A model generated the notes under the pieces. It saw nothing but the letters and a program-made list of their open reading frames with translations. It did no database searches and was not told the origin of the DNA. From Pedobacter sp. (GTDB lineage Bacteria > Bacteroidota > Bacteroidia > Sphingobacteriales > Sphingobacteriaceae): DNA of 64,000 nucleotides. Positions 8,542-17,084 of this stretch are shown here, in pieces. Numbering within the stretch: position 1 is the stretch's first letter; every line of letters begins with the position of its first letter. A program made the position numbers and the translations under genes. The stretch covers positions 257,462-321,461 of the forward strand of contig NZ_JAVHXT010000004.1 of NCBI RefSeq assembly GCF_031119335.1, in the 5' to 3' direction.

Positions 8542-9774
8542 ATGGATACACAAAGTATAAAACAACGTTTCGGGATTATTGGCAATTCGCCTTTATTAAA
8601 CCGAGCTATAGATACAGCGAGCCAAGTTTCCCCTACAGATATGTCGGTTTTAATTACCGGAGAAAGTGGAAGTGGCAAGGAAGTTTTTTCGCATATTATC
8701 CATCAATTAAGTGCTCGTAAACACGGTGCTTTCATTGCGGTAAACTGTGGCGCTATTCCAGAAGGAACCATCGACTCTGAGTTATTTGGTCACGAAAAAG
8801 GTTCATTTACTGGTGCTCACGAAGCTAGAAAAGGATATTTTGAAGTAGCCAATGGCGGAACGATTTTTTTGGATGAAGTTGCCGAACTCCCTTTGGGCAC
8901 ACAGGCTCGTTTGCTGCGTATTTTAGAAAGTGGCGAATATTTGCGTGTAGGTTCTTCGAAAGTTCAAAAAACAGATGTAAGGATTATTGCCGCAACCAAT
9001 GTTGATGTTTACGACAGCGTTAAAAAAGGCAAATTCCGTGAAGATTTGTACTATCGTTTAAACACTGTTCCATTGCGTATCCCACCTTTGAGAGAGCGCA
9101 AGGAGGATGTTTACTTGTTATTCAGGAAATTTGCTGCAGATTTTAGTGATAAATACCGCAGTCCGAGTGTTCAGCTAGAACCAGATGCTATACAAATGCT
9201 ATCTAACTATAGTTGGCCGGGCAATGTGCGCCAATTGAAGAATATTGCAGAGCAGATTTGCGTATTAGAGAAAGACCGAAATGTAAATGCTCAGGCTTTG
9301 CTAGCCTATATCCCTAACGAGCAAAGCAGTAATTTGCCAATGGCGATAAACACCTCTAGCAAAGAAGATTTTTCGGAGCGGGATATCCTTTACAAAGTGT
9401 TGTTTGACATGAAAAAGGATATGATGGACTTGAAAAAGTTAGTGGCGGAAATTATCCAAAATGGTGGAAACACTGCACACGTTATGGCCGACAATCCGCA
9501 ATTTATTAACCAGCTTTACCAAGATGTAGATTTGGACAATCATTCTGCAGAACCAACGTTAACCATCAAGCATCCTTCGCAAAATATCCCAAACGATTAC
9601 AATTTTGCTCATGATGCGGAAGAAGTGGAAGAATCGTTATCATTAATAGATAAGGAATCTGATTTAATAAAAAAGGCGTTGAAAAAACATAAGGGCAAAC
9701 GTAAATTTGCTGCACAAGAATTAGGTATTTCGGAGCGTACACTTTATAGAAAAATAAAAGAGCTAAATCTTTAA
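8542..9774 (+). CDS. Sigma54-interacting transcriptional activator (AAA+ / Fis HTH, no receiver)
   Basis: This enhancer-binding ATPase should remodel RpoN-RNA polymerase to open promoters. From the start at ATG 8542 (15 codons inside the longest ORF, chosen because the AAA+ homology begins at once) it has Walker A GESGSGKE at 40-47, the sigma54-contact loop as GSFTGA at 87-92, Walker B GGTIFLDE at 105-112, arginine-finger segment REDLYYRL, a linker of about 130 residues, and a C-terminal Fis-type helix-turn-helix (KKHKGKRKFAAQELGISERT). There is no N-terminal receiver or sensor domain, so control probably comes from expression or a partner. The contact loop has Ser instead of the usual Ala at position 2. 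It sits between miaB and lptE, suggesting an envelope or growth link. Its targets are unknown. Confidence 0.9.
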   Translation: MDTQSIKQRFGIIGNSPLLNRAIDTASQVSPTDMSVLITGESGSGKEVFSHIIHQLSARKHGAFIAVNCGAIPEGTIDSELFGHEKGSFTGAHEARKGYFEVANGGTIFLDEVAELPLGTQARLLRILESGEYLRVGSSKVQKTDVRIIAATNVDVYDSVKKGKFREDLYYRLNTVPLRIPPLRERKEDVYLLFRKFAADFSDKYRSPSVQLEPDAIQMLSNYSWPGNVRQLKNIAEQICVLEKDRNVNAQALLAYIPNEQSSNLPMAINTSSKEDFSERDILYKVLFDMKKDMMDLKKLVAEIIQNGGNTAHVMADNPQFINQLYQDVDLDNHSAEPTLTIKHPSQNIPNDYNFAHDAEEVEESLSLIDKESDLIKKALKKHKGKRKFAAQELGISERTLYRKIKELNL

Positions 9775-9778
9775 ATAA

Positions 9779-10288
9779 ATGAAGAAGATATTTTTGCTTT
9801 TCGCCATCTTTTTGGCATTTGCAGGTTGCAGCTACAAGTTTAATGGAGCCTCTATTCCAGTTAATATGAAAACTATTAATGTCCGTTTCTTTGAAAACGT
9901 TGCGCCATTAGTAGTACCAACTTTAGCACAATCGTTTACCGAAGCTTTGAAGGAAAGGATACGTACACAAAGTAGACTAAGTATCACTCAAAACGAGGCC
10001 GATGCAACCATGGAAGGCCGTATTACTGCTTATTCTATTACGCCTATTGCTTTTGGAGATAACAACCGCCCAACTGCTGGAGGTAACCGTTTAAGCATTA
10101 CTGTAGAGGTTACCTACACTAATAATCTAGATACAGGAAAAGTGAAGTCTAGTTTTAAGGAGAGCTTTACGCAGTTTCAAGATTTTACGTTAACGGGAAG
10201 CTTGCAGAGCCAAGAGCCAGCATTGATTAAAGAGGTGAACAATAAGCTTACGGAAAACATTTTTAACCGTGCTTTTGCGCAATGGTAG
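9779..10288 (+). CDS. lptE: LPS assembly lipoprotein LptE family
   Basis: LptE plugs the LptD barrel and helps place lipopolysaccharide on the outer leaflet of the outer membrane. The 169 residues begin with a lipoprotein signal (MKKIFLLFAIFLAFAGC, lipidated Cys17), followed by CSYKFNGASIP and the conserved core INVRFFENVAP, then beta strands with GRITAYSITP. This is the Bacteroidota form of the family. Its start follows the activator stop by 4 bases, so the two genes are co-transcribed. The call rests on signal, core motif and the conserved neighbourhood with secG. No LptD gene is in the window. Confidence 0.85.
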   Translation: MKKIFLLFAIFLAFAGCSYKFNGASIPVNMKTINVRFFENVAPLVVPTLAQSFTEALKERIRTQSRLSITQNEADATMEGRITAYSITPIAFGDNNRPTAGGNRLSITVEVTYTNNLDTGKVKSSFKESFTQFQDFTLTGSLQSQEPALIKEVNNKLTENIFNRAFAQW

Positions 10289-10322
10289 GGAAATAATGTA
10301 TTGCAATTACTAACTTAGCGCA

Positions 10323-11807
10323 ATGGAGTTGAATATTGAGACGAAGCAACAATTGGATAAGTTACTCGCCAAACCTAACTTGGCCGGGCAAGAACATATC
10401 CCGTTTTTGCAAAACCTTATTGAAACTTATCCATATTATCAGCCGCTATATTTATTGTTGGCAAAAGCCAGCAATGGTAGCGAAAAACAACAGCAAGCAT
10501 TCACTTTAGCAGCGCTTTATAACAATGGCAATATCTTACATAGGATGTTGCACGAGCCACAAACGCTAATTAATAACGATGAAATCAATATCATTACTAA
10601 CCCTACATGGAATAGTGATTTAGAAATTTCAATTGATTTAAACGACGTGGTAAAAGTTGAAGAAATTGAAACTTTAGCTACTAGCGAAAATACTGTTGAA
10701 GATGCGCCAGAAATTGAGAATTTAGCGCCGCTACCTAACGAGATCATTGCTGTAGATGATTTACCAGAAGCAGCAACTACGCAGGAAATTGATGTCGAAA
10801 AACCTGTTTCGATTGAAACAGAAAAACCGTCAGCTCATCATTTCGTGGTTCCAGAAATAGAAAACCTTGCACCTTTAGAAAGTGAGGTTATTAAGGTTTG
10901 CGAAGCTGAAGAGCAGCCACGAGAAGAAACGCAAACTACCGCTGAGGCAGACGAGCAAGAAACTTTCGAGGAAATTACGGAATTGGTTCCGCCGCAGGTA
11001 GTGAGTACTCAAAGCGGGATTACAAAGGACGAAGAAATAATTGAGGTTAAGGCTGAGGCCGAGATGGAGCCCTCAGAAGAGCTCATCAGCCAAGATGAAT
11101 TACTTATTGAAAATGAACAACCTGTTGAACCTAGCATTGACGTAAAAGAACGAGATTTAATAGAAGTAGAAACATTCGCTTCTGCCAATTTCTTTGCTTT
11201 TGATACTAATTTTAGCTCCGAGCAAATTGAGGAAGAAACTGGCGAAGAACAACTTACAAAATCAGAACCAAACATATCTACAGTTTCAAGTTTTGCAGCT
11301 TCTGCAAAAGAAAATATTGTAAGTAAGTATGACGATGATCAGCTGCCTTTCACATTTTTATGGTGGCTGGCCAAAACACGTAAAGATCACGAGCAAATCT
11401 TCAGACCATTTGTATCAACTAACAAACCGGCGGCGCAAACACAAGATTTACATCAGCAGTATGTAGAAAACATTTTCCACATACAAGCTCCTTTTGAACC
11501 TGAGCAAGAAACAGAAACAAGCTTACAAAAAGGATCACCAACTAAGGAAAGTGCAATAATTGATACGTTCATCAAAAACGATCCGCAGATTAAGGCGCTT
11601 CCACCAAACCAGATCAATAACGAAAACAAAGCAAAGAAAAGCGCAGAAGACTCTAATGATTTAGTGTCTGAAACCTTAGCTCAAATTTATATCGAACAAA
11701 CGCTTTACCACAAGGCAATAGATACTTATCAAAAATTAAGTTTGAAATTTCCAGAAAAAAGTGGTTACTTTGCCGACCTTATCCAATCTTTAGAAAAGAA
11801 AATTTAA
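10323..11807 (+). CDS. Acidic protein with C-terminal TPR unit
   Basis: No enzyme family is recognised. The N-terminus (residues 1-70) is helical with a TPR-like segment (FLQNLIETYPYYQPLYLLLA). The middle, about 100-340, is strongly acidic and low-complexity, with an internal repeat: the nonamer PEIENLAPL occurs twice about 50 residues apart. The C-terminal 45 residues form one clear tetratricopeptide unit (LAQIYIEQTLYHKAIDTYQK). There is no signal peptide, so it is probably cytoplasmic and may serve as a scaffold. It lies 34 bases after lptE and 15 before secG, an arrangement seen across Bacteroidota, which suggests an envelope-biogenesis role (inference). Confidence 0.7.
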   Translation: MELNIETKQQLDKLLAKPNLAGQEHIPFLQNLIETYPYYQPLYLLLAKASNGSEKQQQAFTLAALYNNGNILHRMLHEPQTLINNDEINIITNPTWNSDLEISIDLNDVVKVEEIETLATSENTVEDAPEIENLAPLPNEIIAVDDLPEAATTQEIDVEKPVSIETEKPSAHHFVVPEIENLAPLESEVIKVCEAEEQPREETQTTAEADEQETFEEITELVPPQVVSTQSGITKDEEIIEVKAEAEMEPSEELISQDELLIENEQPVEPSIDVKERDLIEVETFASANFFAFDTNFSSEQIEEETGEEQLTKSEPNISTVSSFAASAKENIVSKYDDDQLPFTFLWWLAKTRKDHEQIFRPFVSTNKPAAQTQDLHQQYVENIFHIQAPFEPEQETETSLQKGSPTKESAIIDTFIKNDPQIKALPPNQINNENKAKKSAEDSNDLVSETLAQIYIEQTLYHKAIDTYQKLSLKFPEKSGYFADLIQSLEKKI

Positions 11808-11822
11808 AATATTACATAAAAA

Positions 11823-12185
11823 ATGGCGACTACCCTACTTATCGTTTTATTGGTGATTGCATGTGTTGCATTGGCCTTCTTCATTTTAATCCAAAACCCT
11901 AAAGGTGGCGGTTTGGCTACTGGCGGCGCAAGCAGCAACATGTTTGGTGTACAACGTACTGGCGATGTATTAGAAAAAGGAACTTGGGTATTGCTAGCGC
12001 TAATTGTTGTGTTCTCGTTAGCAATTACTGCAATGAGCAAATCTGGTAACACAGGCGGCTCAACAGGTTCAAAAATTGACGAGCACATCAACAAGGCAGC
12101 AGCTCCTTCTCCAATTGGAAGTGCTTTGCCTAAGTCTACTGCACCTGCAGCAACTCCTGCCGCTACAGACACTACAAAGAAATAA
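11823..12185 (+). CDS. secG: Preprotein translocase subunit SecG
   Basis: SecG is the small third subunit of the SecYEG channel in the inner membrane. Its 120 residues show two membrane segments (about 3-22 and 54-72) flanking the conserved cytoplasmic loop with QNPKGGGLATGG and NMFGVQRTGD. The Ala/Thr/Pro-rich tail of about 45 residues is longer than in E. coli and typical of Bacteroidota. It is the last gene of the miaB-secG run, with a strong terminator 28 bases after it. Confidence 0.95.
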   Translation: MATTLLIVLLVIACVALAFFILIQNPKGGGLATGGASSNMFGVQRTGDVLEKGTWVLLALIVVFSLAITAMSKSGNTGGSTGSKIDEHINKAAAPSPIGSALPKSTAPAATPAATDTTKK

Positions 12186-12213
12186 GCTTTAATTAAAGCG
12201 AATATAAATGTAG

Positions 12214-12243
12214 CTCCTTGGTTAACCGCCAAGGAGTTTTTTT
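12214..12243 (+). terminator. Terminator of the miaB-secG operon
   Basis: An 8-bp perfect stem (CTCCTTGG / CCAAGGAG) with a 7-nt loop is followed by seven T. Confidence 0.9.
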
Positions 12244-12266
12244 GTTTTAATTACCCATTTCTAAGT

Positions 12267-12298
12267 ATTGTGTACGTATTTAGAATGAAATATATTTG
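12267..12298 (+). promoter_or_regulatory. Promoter of the lipocalin-like lipoprotein gene
   Basis: A -33 TTG (12268-12270) lies 20 bp before a perfect -7 box TATATTTG (12291-12298). The TTG codon that opens the longest ORF is inside this -7 box, so translation should start downstream, at ATG 12314. Confidence 0.65.
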
Positions 12299-12313
12299 AC
12301 AAAACTAATAAGG

Positions 12314-12724
12314 ATGAAAAAAGCTCTACTAATTTTATTTATTACCATTACCTCTTTAACGGCATGTAAGAAAGACCCAGAGGATAGGTTAAAGGGAAGA
12401 TGGAACTTAACCAAAGCGTATTCTGTTGAAAGCACAAACGGAACGAAAACTAGCGAACATACCGAAACTTATAAAAAAGGACAACTTTATATTGTTTTCG
12501 ATGGTAATAATATAAGTATGTACGAAGATGGTAAATTGGATGATAGTGGAACATTTACCGCAACTGAAAATTCAATTACGATAAAGAGCAAAAATGGAGA
12601 TGAAGAAACTAGTCAACTGCGTTGGAATTCAAAAAAGGAATTTGTGGTAATCTCAGAAGGTACTGACGTAATTAACGGTTTTACGTACGATTATAAATCA
12701 GAAATGACCTTTAATAAAGACTAA
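12314..12724 (+). CDS. Lipocalin-like lipoprotein
   Basis: This is a small secreted lipoprotein of 136 residues from ATG 12314. A signal peptide ends at the lipobox SLTAC with Cys18, followed by KKDPEDRLKGRWNLTKAYSV, the GxW block typical of lipocalin-like domains in Bacteroidota. The rest is beta-rich (FDGNNISMYEDGKLDDSGTF, then ITIKSKNGDE). It is probably anchored in the periplasm or outer membrane. The ligand is unknown. It has its own promoter and terminator and is not part of either neighbouring operon. Confidence 0.75.
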   Translation: MKKALLILFITITSLTACKKDPEDRLKGRWNLTKAYSVESTNGTKTSEHTETYKKGQLYIVFDGNNISMYEDGKLDDSGTFTATENSITIKSKNGDEETSQLRWNSKKEFVVISEGTDVINGFTYDYKSEMTFNKD

Positions 12725-12742
12725 ATTTAAATGTACTGATAT

Positions 12743-12780
12743 AAAAAGGCTACTAAACACAAGTTTCGTAGCCTTTTTTG
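12743..12780 (+). terminator. Terminator of the lipoprotein gene
   Basis: AAAAAGGCTAC pairs with GTAGCCTTTTT, and after one mismatch AAAC pairs with GTTT around an ACAA loop. A T run follows the stem. Confidence 0.88.
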
Positions 12781-12818
12781 TTTCTTCTGAAATTGACAAA
12801 ACTGCTTCTGGTTTTTGT

Positions 12819-12920
12819 TAATTAGCCCCGATTGAAGGCGGCAGTCCGGAAGGAGTGAGCGTTTGATAAAGCATGGGCAAAACGACTGAGGACTAGAGCC
12901 GAAAAGCGGGACTGTCGGAA
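12819..12920 (+). repeat. Framed intergenic repeat, copy A
   Basis: The outer frame is TTAGCCCCGATTGAAG at the left and GAAAAGCGGGACTGTCGG at the right, and the frame halves are loosely inverted (CCCG / CGGG). The centre contains a hairpin with AGTCC and GGACT ends. Copies with the same frame and other centres lie at 15341-15411 (minus), 25475-25735 (plus) and 40900-41008 (minus). The gap from 12781 to 13135 otherwise holds only the groES control region. Confidence 0.7.
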
Positions 12921-12986
12921 GATAAATCCTTGTTAAACTGCGCTCCCAAAAATTAAAGCGAGTTAATCAAAAACGGCCACTTTCAC

Positions 12987-13082
12987 TGTCAGTCTGACAC
13001 CAAAATTTAAGGGATAATTGACCTAACTGACAAAGCCGTGCAAATTTGTCAAACTAAAAGCCCTTGGCATAATAACTGATAA
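12987..13082 (+). promoter_or_regulatory. groESL control region: two inverted repeats and a GG-N10-GA core
   Basis: TGTCAGTCTGACA (12987-12999) is a perfect palindrome. A second inverted repeat, TGACAAA / TTTGTCA, spans 13028-13051. The core TTGGCATAATAACTGATAA follows at 13064-13082. The GG and GA are 10 bp apart, the spacing of a sigma54 -24/-12 promoter, but GA replaces the usual GC. The same core and spacing occur before htpG. This points to a shared stress-response control; the factor is unknown. Confidence 0.5.
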
Positions 13083-13135
13083 TGGATTTACTGTTAATTT
13101 AAACATTTTAAAATCAAAATAATATTATTAGAGTT

Positions 13136-13414
13136 ATGGCTTTAAATTTAAAACCAATTGGAGACAGGATTGTGGTAGAAGCCGCACCTGCTGAAGAAAA
13201 GACAGCTTCTGGTATCTATATCCCTGATACTGCAAAAGAAAAACCTCAACAAGGAACCGTAGTTGCTGTTGGCGCTGGTAAAAAAGATGAACCAATGACT
13301 GTAAAAGTTGGTGATGCAGTACTTTATGGCAAATTTGCTGGTACTGAAGTATCTCACGAAGGAAAAGAGTATTTAATTATGCGTGAAAGTGATATTTACG
13401 CTGTAATAGGATAA
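13136..13414 (+). CDS. groES: Co-chaperonin GroES
   Basis: This 92-residue subunit forms the heptameric lid of GroEL and closes the folding chamber in the cytoplasm. The family blocks are intact: [23 protein letters not shown] at the N-terminus (given here in outline), the mobile loop [18 protein letters not shown], and [15 protein letters not shown]. It is followed 78 bases later by groEL; the gap contains reiterated words (aaatctaaaatcgtaaat) and no terminator, so the pair is one operon. The leader of about 45 bases follows the control region described separately. Confidence 0.97.
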   Translation: MALNLKPIGDRIVVEAAPAEEKTASGIYIPDTAKEKPQQGTVVAVGAGKKDEPMTVKVGDAVLYGKFAGTEVSHEGKEYLIMRESDIYAVIG

Positions 13415-13492
13415 TCTTAAGTAAAAATATAAAGTAAAAAGTTTAAAGATTTGGGTTATTCGTAACTCGTAAATCTAAAATCGTAAATAACA

Positions 13493-15130
13493 ATGGCAAA
13501 ACAAGTAAGATATAACGTTGAAGCTCGTGACGCACTGAAAAGAGGTGTAGACACTTTAGCAAATGCAGTAAAAGTAACTTTAGGTCCAAAAGGACGTAAC
13601 GTAATTATTGATAAAAAATTCGGTTCACCTGCAATTACTAAAGATGGTGTAACTGTAGCTAAAGAAATTGATTTAAAAGATCCAATTGAAAACATGGGTG
13701 CTCAAATGGTGAAAGAAGTAGCTTCTAAAACTGCTGATATTGCAGGTGATGGAACTACAACTGCTACTGTACTGGCGCAAGCAATTGTTACTGCTGGTAT
13801 TAAAAACGTAGCTGCTGGTGCAAATCCAATGGATTTGAAACGTGGTATCGATAAAGCAGTTGCTGCCGTAGTAGAGAACTTGAAAACTCAATCTCAAACT
13901 GTAGGCGAAGACAACAACAAAATCAAACAAGTTGCTTCAATTTCTGCAAACAACGATGAGGTAATCGGTTCGTTAATTGCTGAGGCAATGCAAAAAGTGG
14001 GTAAAGATGGTGTAATTACTGTAGAAGAAGCAAAAGGTACTGAAACAGAAGTAAAAACTGTAGAAGGTATGCAATTCGACAGAGGTTACCTTTCTCCGTA
14101 CTTTGTAACTAATGCAGATAAAATGGAAGCTGATTTAGATTCTCCTTTCATCTTAATCTACGACAAAAAAATCAGCAACATGAAAGAATTGTTGCCAGTA
14201 TTGGAAAAAACTGTACAAACTGGTAAACCGCTTTTAATTATTGCTGAAGATTTAGATGGCGAAGCTTTAGCTACTTTGGTAGTTAACAAAATCCGTGGTT
14301 CGCTGAAAGTGGCTGCTGTTAAAGCTCCAGGTTTTGGCGATAGAAGAAAAGCAATGTTAGAAGACATCGCTATCTTAACTGGCGGTACCGTAATTTCTGA
14401 AGAAAGAGGTTACAAATTAGAAAACGCTGATCTTTCTTACTTAGGTACTGCTGAGAAAGTGGTTGTTGATAAAGACAATACTACTGTAATTAACGGTGCT
14501 GGTAAAACTGAAGATATCAAAGCTCGTGTGGGTCAAATCAAAGCTCAAATCGAGACGACTACATCTGACTACGACAAAGAAAAATTACAAGAGCGTTTAG
14601 CTAAACTTTCTGGTGGTGTTGCTGTACTTTACGTAGGTGCTGCATCAGAAGTAGAGATGAAAGAGAAAAAAGACCGCGTTGATGATGCTTTACACGCAAC
14701 TCGTGCTGCTGTAGAAGAAGGTATTGTTGCTGGTGGTGGTGTGGCTTTCATCCGTGCGGTAGCTTCATTAGCTGACTTAAAAGGTGATAACGACGACGAA
14801 ACTACTGGTATTGCCATCGTGAAACGTGCAATCGAAGAGCCATTACGTCAGATCTGTGAGAACGCAGGTATCGAAGGTTCTATCGTTGTACAAAAAGTAA
14901 AAGAAGGTACTGCAGATTTCGGTTACAATGCTCGTACAGATGTTTATGAGAACTTAATTGGTGCTGGTGTTATCGACCCAACTAAAGTATCTCGTGTAGC
15001 ATTAGAAAACGCAGCTTCAATTGCAGCAATGTTGTTAACAACAGAAGTTGTTTTGGCAGATGAGCCAGAAGCAGCAGATGCAGGTCACGCACACCCACCA
15101 ATGGGCGGCGGCATGGGCGGCATGATGTAA
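13493..15130 (+). CDS. groL: Chaperonin GroEL
   Basis: This 60-kDa chaperonin folds client proteins inside a double heptameric ring with ATP. The 545 residues include the ATP-site blocks [10 protein letters not shown] and [11 protein letters not shown], the apical segment [17 protein letters not shown], and the C-terminal Gly-Met tail (GGGMGGMM). Length and motifs are standard and no residue looks unusual. It is the second gene of groESL. A strong hairpin terminator lies about 100 bases after its stop, behind two intergenic repeat motifs. Confidence 0.98.
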   Translation: MAKQVRYNVEARDALKRGVDTLANAVKVTLGPKGRNVIIDKKFGSPAITKDGVTVAKEIDLKDPIENMGAQMVKEVASKTADIAGDGTTTATVLAQAIVTAGIKNVAAGANPMDLKRGIDKAVAAVVENLKTQSQTVGEDNNKIKQVASISANNDEVIGSLIAEAMQKVGKDGVITVEEAKGTETEVKTVEGMQFDRGYLSPYFVTNADKMEADLDSPFILIYDKKISNMKELLPVLEKTVQTGKPLLIIAEDLDGEALATLVVNKIRGSLKVAAVKAPGFGDRRKAMLEDIAILTGGTVISEERGYKLENADLSYLGTAEKVVVDKDNTTVINGAGKTEDIKARVGQIKAQIETTTSDYDKEKLQERLAKLSGGVAVLYVGAASEVEMKEKKDRVDDALHATRAAVEEGIVAGGGVAFIRAVASLADLKGDNDDETTGIAIVKRAIEEPLRQICENAGIEGSIVVQKVKEGTADFGYNARTDVYENLIGAGVIDPTKVSRVALENAASIAAMLLTTEVVLADEPEAADAGHAHPPMGGGMGGMM

Positions 15131-15228
15131 ACCCCTAAATCCCCTAAAGGGGACTAATAAAAGCGACTTGCCAGGTGTCATCCTGAGCTTCCCGAAGGTT
15201 CGGGACAAGTAGTCGAAGAATACAAAAA

Positions 15229-15261
15229 ATCCCTCAAGGCGCAAGTTTTGAGGGATTTTTG
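15229..15261 (+). terminator. Terminator of groESL
   Basis: ATCCCTCAA pairs with TTGAGGGAT around a 10-nt loop, preceded by an A run and followed by a T run. It lies about 100 bases after groEL. Confidence 0.8.
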
Positions 15262-15275
15262 TTTGTGCAATATCT

Positions 15276-15302
15276 CGTCATTGCGAGGAACGAAGCAATC
15301 TC
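15276..15302 (+). repeat. CGTCATTGCGAGG...GAAGCAATCT repeat, single arm
   Basis: This is one arm of a palindrome family that has a full copy at 61747-61820. Other copies are at 27807-27888 (second arm decayed) and 35585-35620. Here only the left arm remains, with AA replacing CA in the middle. Confidence 0.7.
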
Positions 15303-15340
15303 TATAAACTTGTCTAGAAGCGTAATTTCCTTGCTACTAT

Positions 15341-15411
15341 CTTTCGAAAGTCCGGCTTTTCGCTACTCCCGATGAAAAATCGGGATCCACTTCAATCCGG
15401 GCTAGTTAACA
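15341..15411 (-). repeat. Framed intergenic repeat, copy B
   Basis: Read on the minus strand, it has the frame GTTAACTAGCCCGGATTGAAG and GCGAAAAGCCGGACT (the first given in outline). The centre is a tight hairpin, CCCGAT / ATCGGG with a 5-nt loop. It is homologous in its frame to copies A, C and D. Confidence 0.65.
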
Positions 15412-15823
15412 AAGCCAGAATTATATCCAACCCTATTTCTTTGCCACTTGCCCTCTTTATAACTTAACAAAAATCCTCCCCCTACCCCCTCCAAAGGGGG
15501 ACACCAGATGCACATCCTAAAATTTGATATTCTAAACCCACTAACTTGAGTTCGAGATAACGAAATTAAGTTCGTTGCAAGCGATAGCCCCTCAAATCTT
15601 CGTTCAGCTAATTTTCGGTCTCCTATTTTTCGGATTGCACCGATAAGCCAAAGCATTTACTTTAAAAGAAAAATAGGCAACCGAGAGTTTTTGTTACTTT
15701 TTGCGGTCAAAAAGTAAGAGCCCCAACGGCGGCAAACTTAAAATTATTCTCCAAATCTATTTGGGTTAAAGGACCGTAAAAAAAACTTTTTACTTTTACC
15801 TTTTTACTTTCTACATTTAACCC
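15412..15823. other. Gene-free stretch with repeat fragments
   Basis: No convincing gene is seen. It contains a CCCCCTCCAAAGGGGGAC palindrome (15484-15501), a perfect 10-bp inverted repeat TTACTTTTTG / CAAAAAGTAA with a 4-nt loop (15694-15717) lacking a T run, and a run of permuted tttactttttac words before MgtC. An antisense ORF at 15402-15656 has no recognisable domain and covers repeat sequence. Confidence 0.6.
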
Positions 15824-16483
15824 ATGTGGGAAATACTAGGAGATAGAAATCAATTCCTTACCATTGCAGAGGTAAACAAGTTTTTGCTGGCAATTTTACT
15901 TTGTGGCTTAATAGGTGCAGAACGCGAATACCGAAGCAAGTCGGCAGGTTTAAAAACGATGATTATGATTGGCTTAGGCTCTGCATTATTTACAGTACTT
16001 TCCGTTAAAATTGGCGATAGCAGTCATGACCGTATTGCCTCTAACATTGTAACTGGTATCGGTTTTCTTGGTGCTGGTGTAATCTTTAAAGAAGAAAACA
16101 GAGTAAAAGGCTTAACCACCGCCTGCGTAATTTGGATTGTAGCTGCTATTGGCATGGCAGTGGGTTCGGGTTATTTTATCCAGGCTATTGGTGTAACTGC
16201 GGTTGTATTACTTTCTTTGTTAATCTTTCCTTATATCGAAAATGTAGCCGATCGCCGTTTTACTAAACGCACTTACCGCATTGTAAAGAAATATCAGAAT
16301 AAAGACTTAGATAACTACGAACTCATCTTTAAACAGCACAAATTAAAACCAACCAGAGGCAAACATCAATTAGCCAACGGTATCATTACCGGAACTTGGG
16401 ATGCGGTTGGAAGTCCTGCCAAGCATCATGAGTTTGTAGAAACCATGCTGCAAGACAGTAGTATTATTGAGTTTGATTTTTAG
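15824..16483 (+). CDS. MgtC/SapB family membrane protein
   Basis: The MgtC family acts in the inner membrane; in pathogens it affects growth at low magnesium and ATP synthase activity. The first 145 residues hold four to five membrane segments with the family signature LCGLIGAEREYRSKSAGLKT near 27-46, and GIGFLGAGVIFKE near 88-100, followed by GLTTACVIWIVAAIGMAVG. The C-terminal 70 residues are soluble and shorter than the ACT-like domain of MgtC itself, so this is the YhiD/SapB type. It stands alone between repeats and the convergent RDD gene. Its role in magnesium or acid stress is inferred from the family. Confidence 0.9.
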   Translation: MWEILGDRNQFLTIAEVNKFLLAILLCGLIGAEREYRSKSAGLKTMIMIGLGSALFTVLSVKIGDSSHDRIASNIVTGIGFLGAGVIFKEENRVKGLTTACVIWIVAAIGMAVGSGYFIQAIGVTAVVLLSLLIFPYIENVADRRFTKRTYRIVKKYQNKDLDNYELIFKQHKLKPTRGKHQLANGIITGTWDAVGSPAKHHEFVETMLQDSSIIEFDF

Positions 16484-16496
16484 TAATCTAAAGAAA

Positions 16497-16991
16497 CTAA
16501 TCATTTGACGATCTCAGCTCTGTATAAAAAATTTCTTTTCTACGTTGCAGATCTAATTTTTTTTCGTCAACTACCATCGTATCAGACCATGCATCATGCC
16601 ATGGATTACAAGGTGTACCAAAAGCACTAAGCGCATTAAAAGGAATAGACCTAATAATGTTACGTGTAAAAGCCTTTTGGAAGCCAATATCACTACCATC
16701 CATATTTACTGCTTTAGTTCCAGTAATTACTTTTCCTAAGGTTTTTCCGTGACAAGCTGCCTCTATAATGAACATTAACAATCCGTAACATATCAATGAT
16801 ATTATACGCTCTAAGATACCGCCATCCCCTTCAGGCAGAAGTTCAGGCTTAAAAAATCCTATTGCAATACCAAGTAAAATAACCAGAATATAAAAAACGA
16901 TCATATCTATAATATAATTGGCAAATCTTTTCCCGGTACTTGCTCTACAATAGGTTAAATCTAATTCTTCTTCAAAGTTTGTTTGTTCCAT
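16497..16991 (-). CDS. RDD family membrane protein
   Basis: This 164-residue protein has the RDD layout: CRASTGKRFANYIIDMIVFY near 15-34, with the Arg and Asp of the first helix, a second helix (LICYGLLMFIIEAACHG), the GKTLGKVITGTKAV block, and a short third hydrophobic part. The family is of uncertain transport function; some members act in sodium/proton exchange. It is convergent with the MgtC-like gene 13 bases away and divergent from sdaA. No partner gene is visible. Confidence 0.85.
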   Translation of the reverse strand: MEQTNFEEELDLTYCRASTGKRFANYIIDMIVFYILVILLGIAIGFFKPELLPEGDGGILERIISLICYGLLMFIIEAACHGKTLGKVITGTKAVNMDGSDIGFQKAFTRNIIRSIPFNALSAFGTPCNPWHDAWSDTMVVDEKKLDLQRRKEIFYTELRSSND

Positions 16992-17072
16992 GGCGTTATT
17001 TTTTAAATGTTTGTTGGTTATGAAGATAAAAAATTACAAGATTATTCACCAATTTAAATCACAAAACAATCG

Positions 17073-17080
17073 TAGCTTTG
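17073..17080 (+). promoter_or_regulatory. -7 box (TAGCTTTG) directly before sdaA
   Basis: TAGCTTTG matches TAnnTTTG exactly and ends 4 bases before the ATG of sdaA. If used, the transcript would start at or very near the start codon, that is, almost leaderless. No -33 element is obvious. Confidence 0.45.
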
Positions 17081-17084
17081 TATT

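Noticed and set aside
12296..12313. TTG start of the lipocalin-like gene at 12296
   Set aside because: The codon lies inside a perfect -7 box (TATATTTG) and the signal peptide begins at ATG 12314.
15402..15656. Minus-strand ORF of 84 codons after groEL
   Set aside because: It spans repeat fragments (CCCCCTCCAAAGG type) and has no domain or start context.
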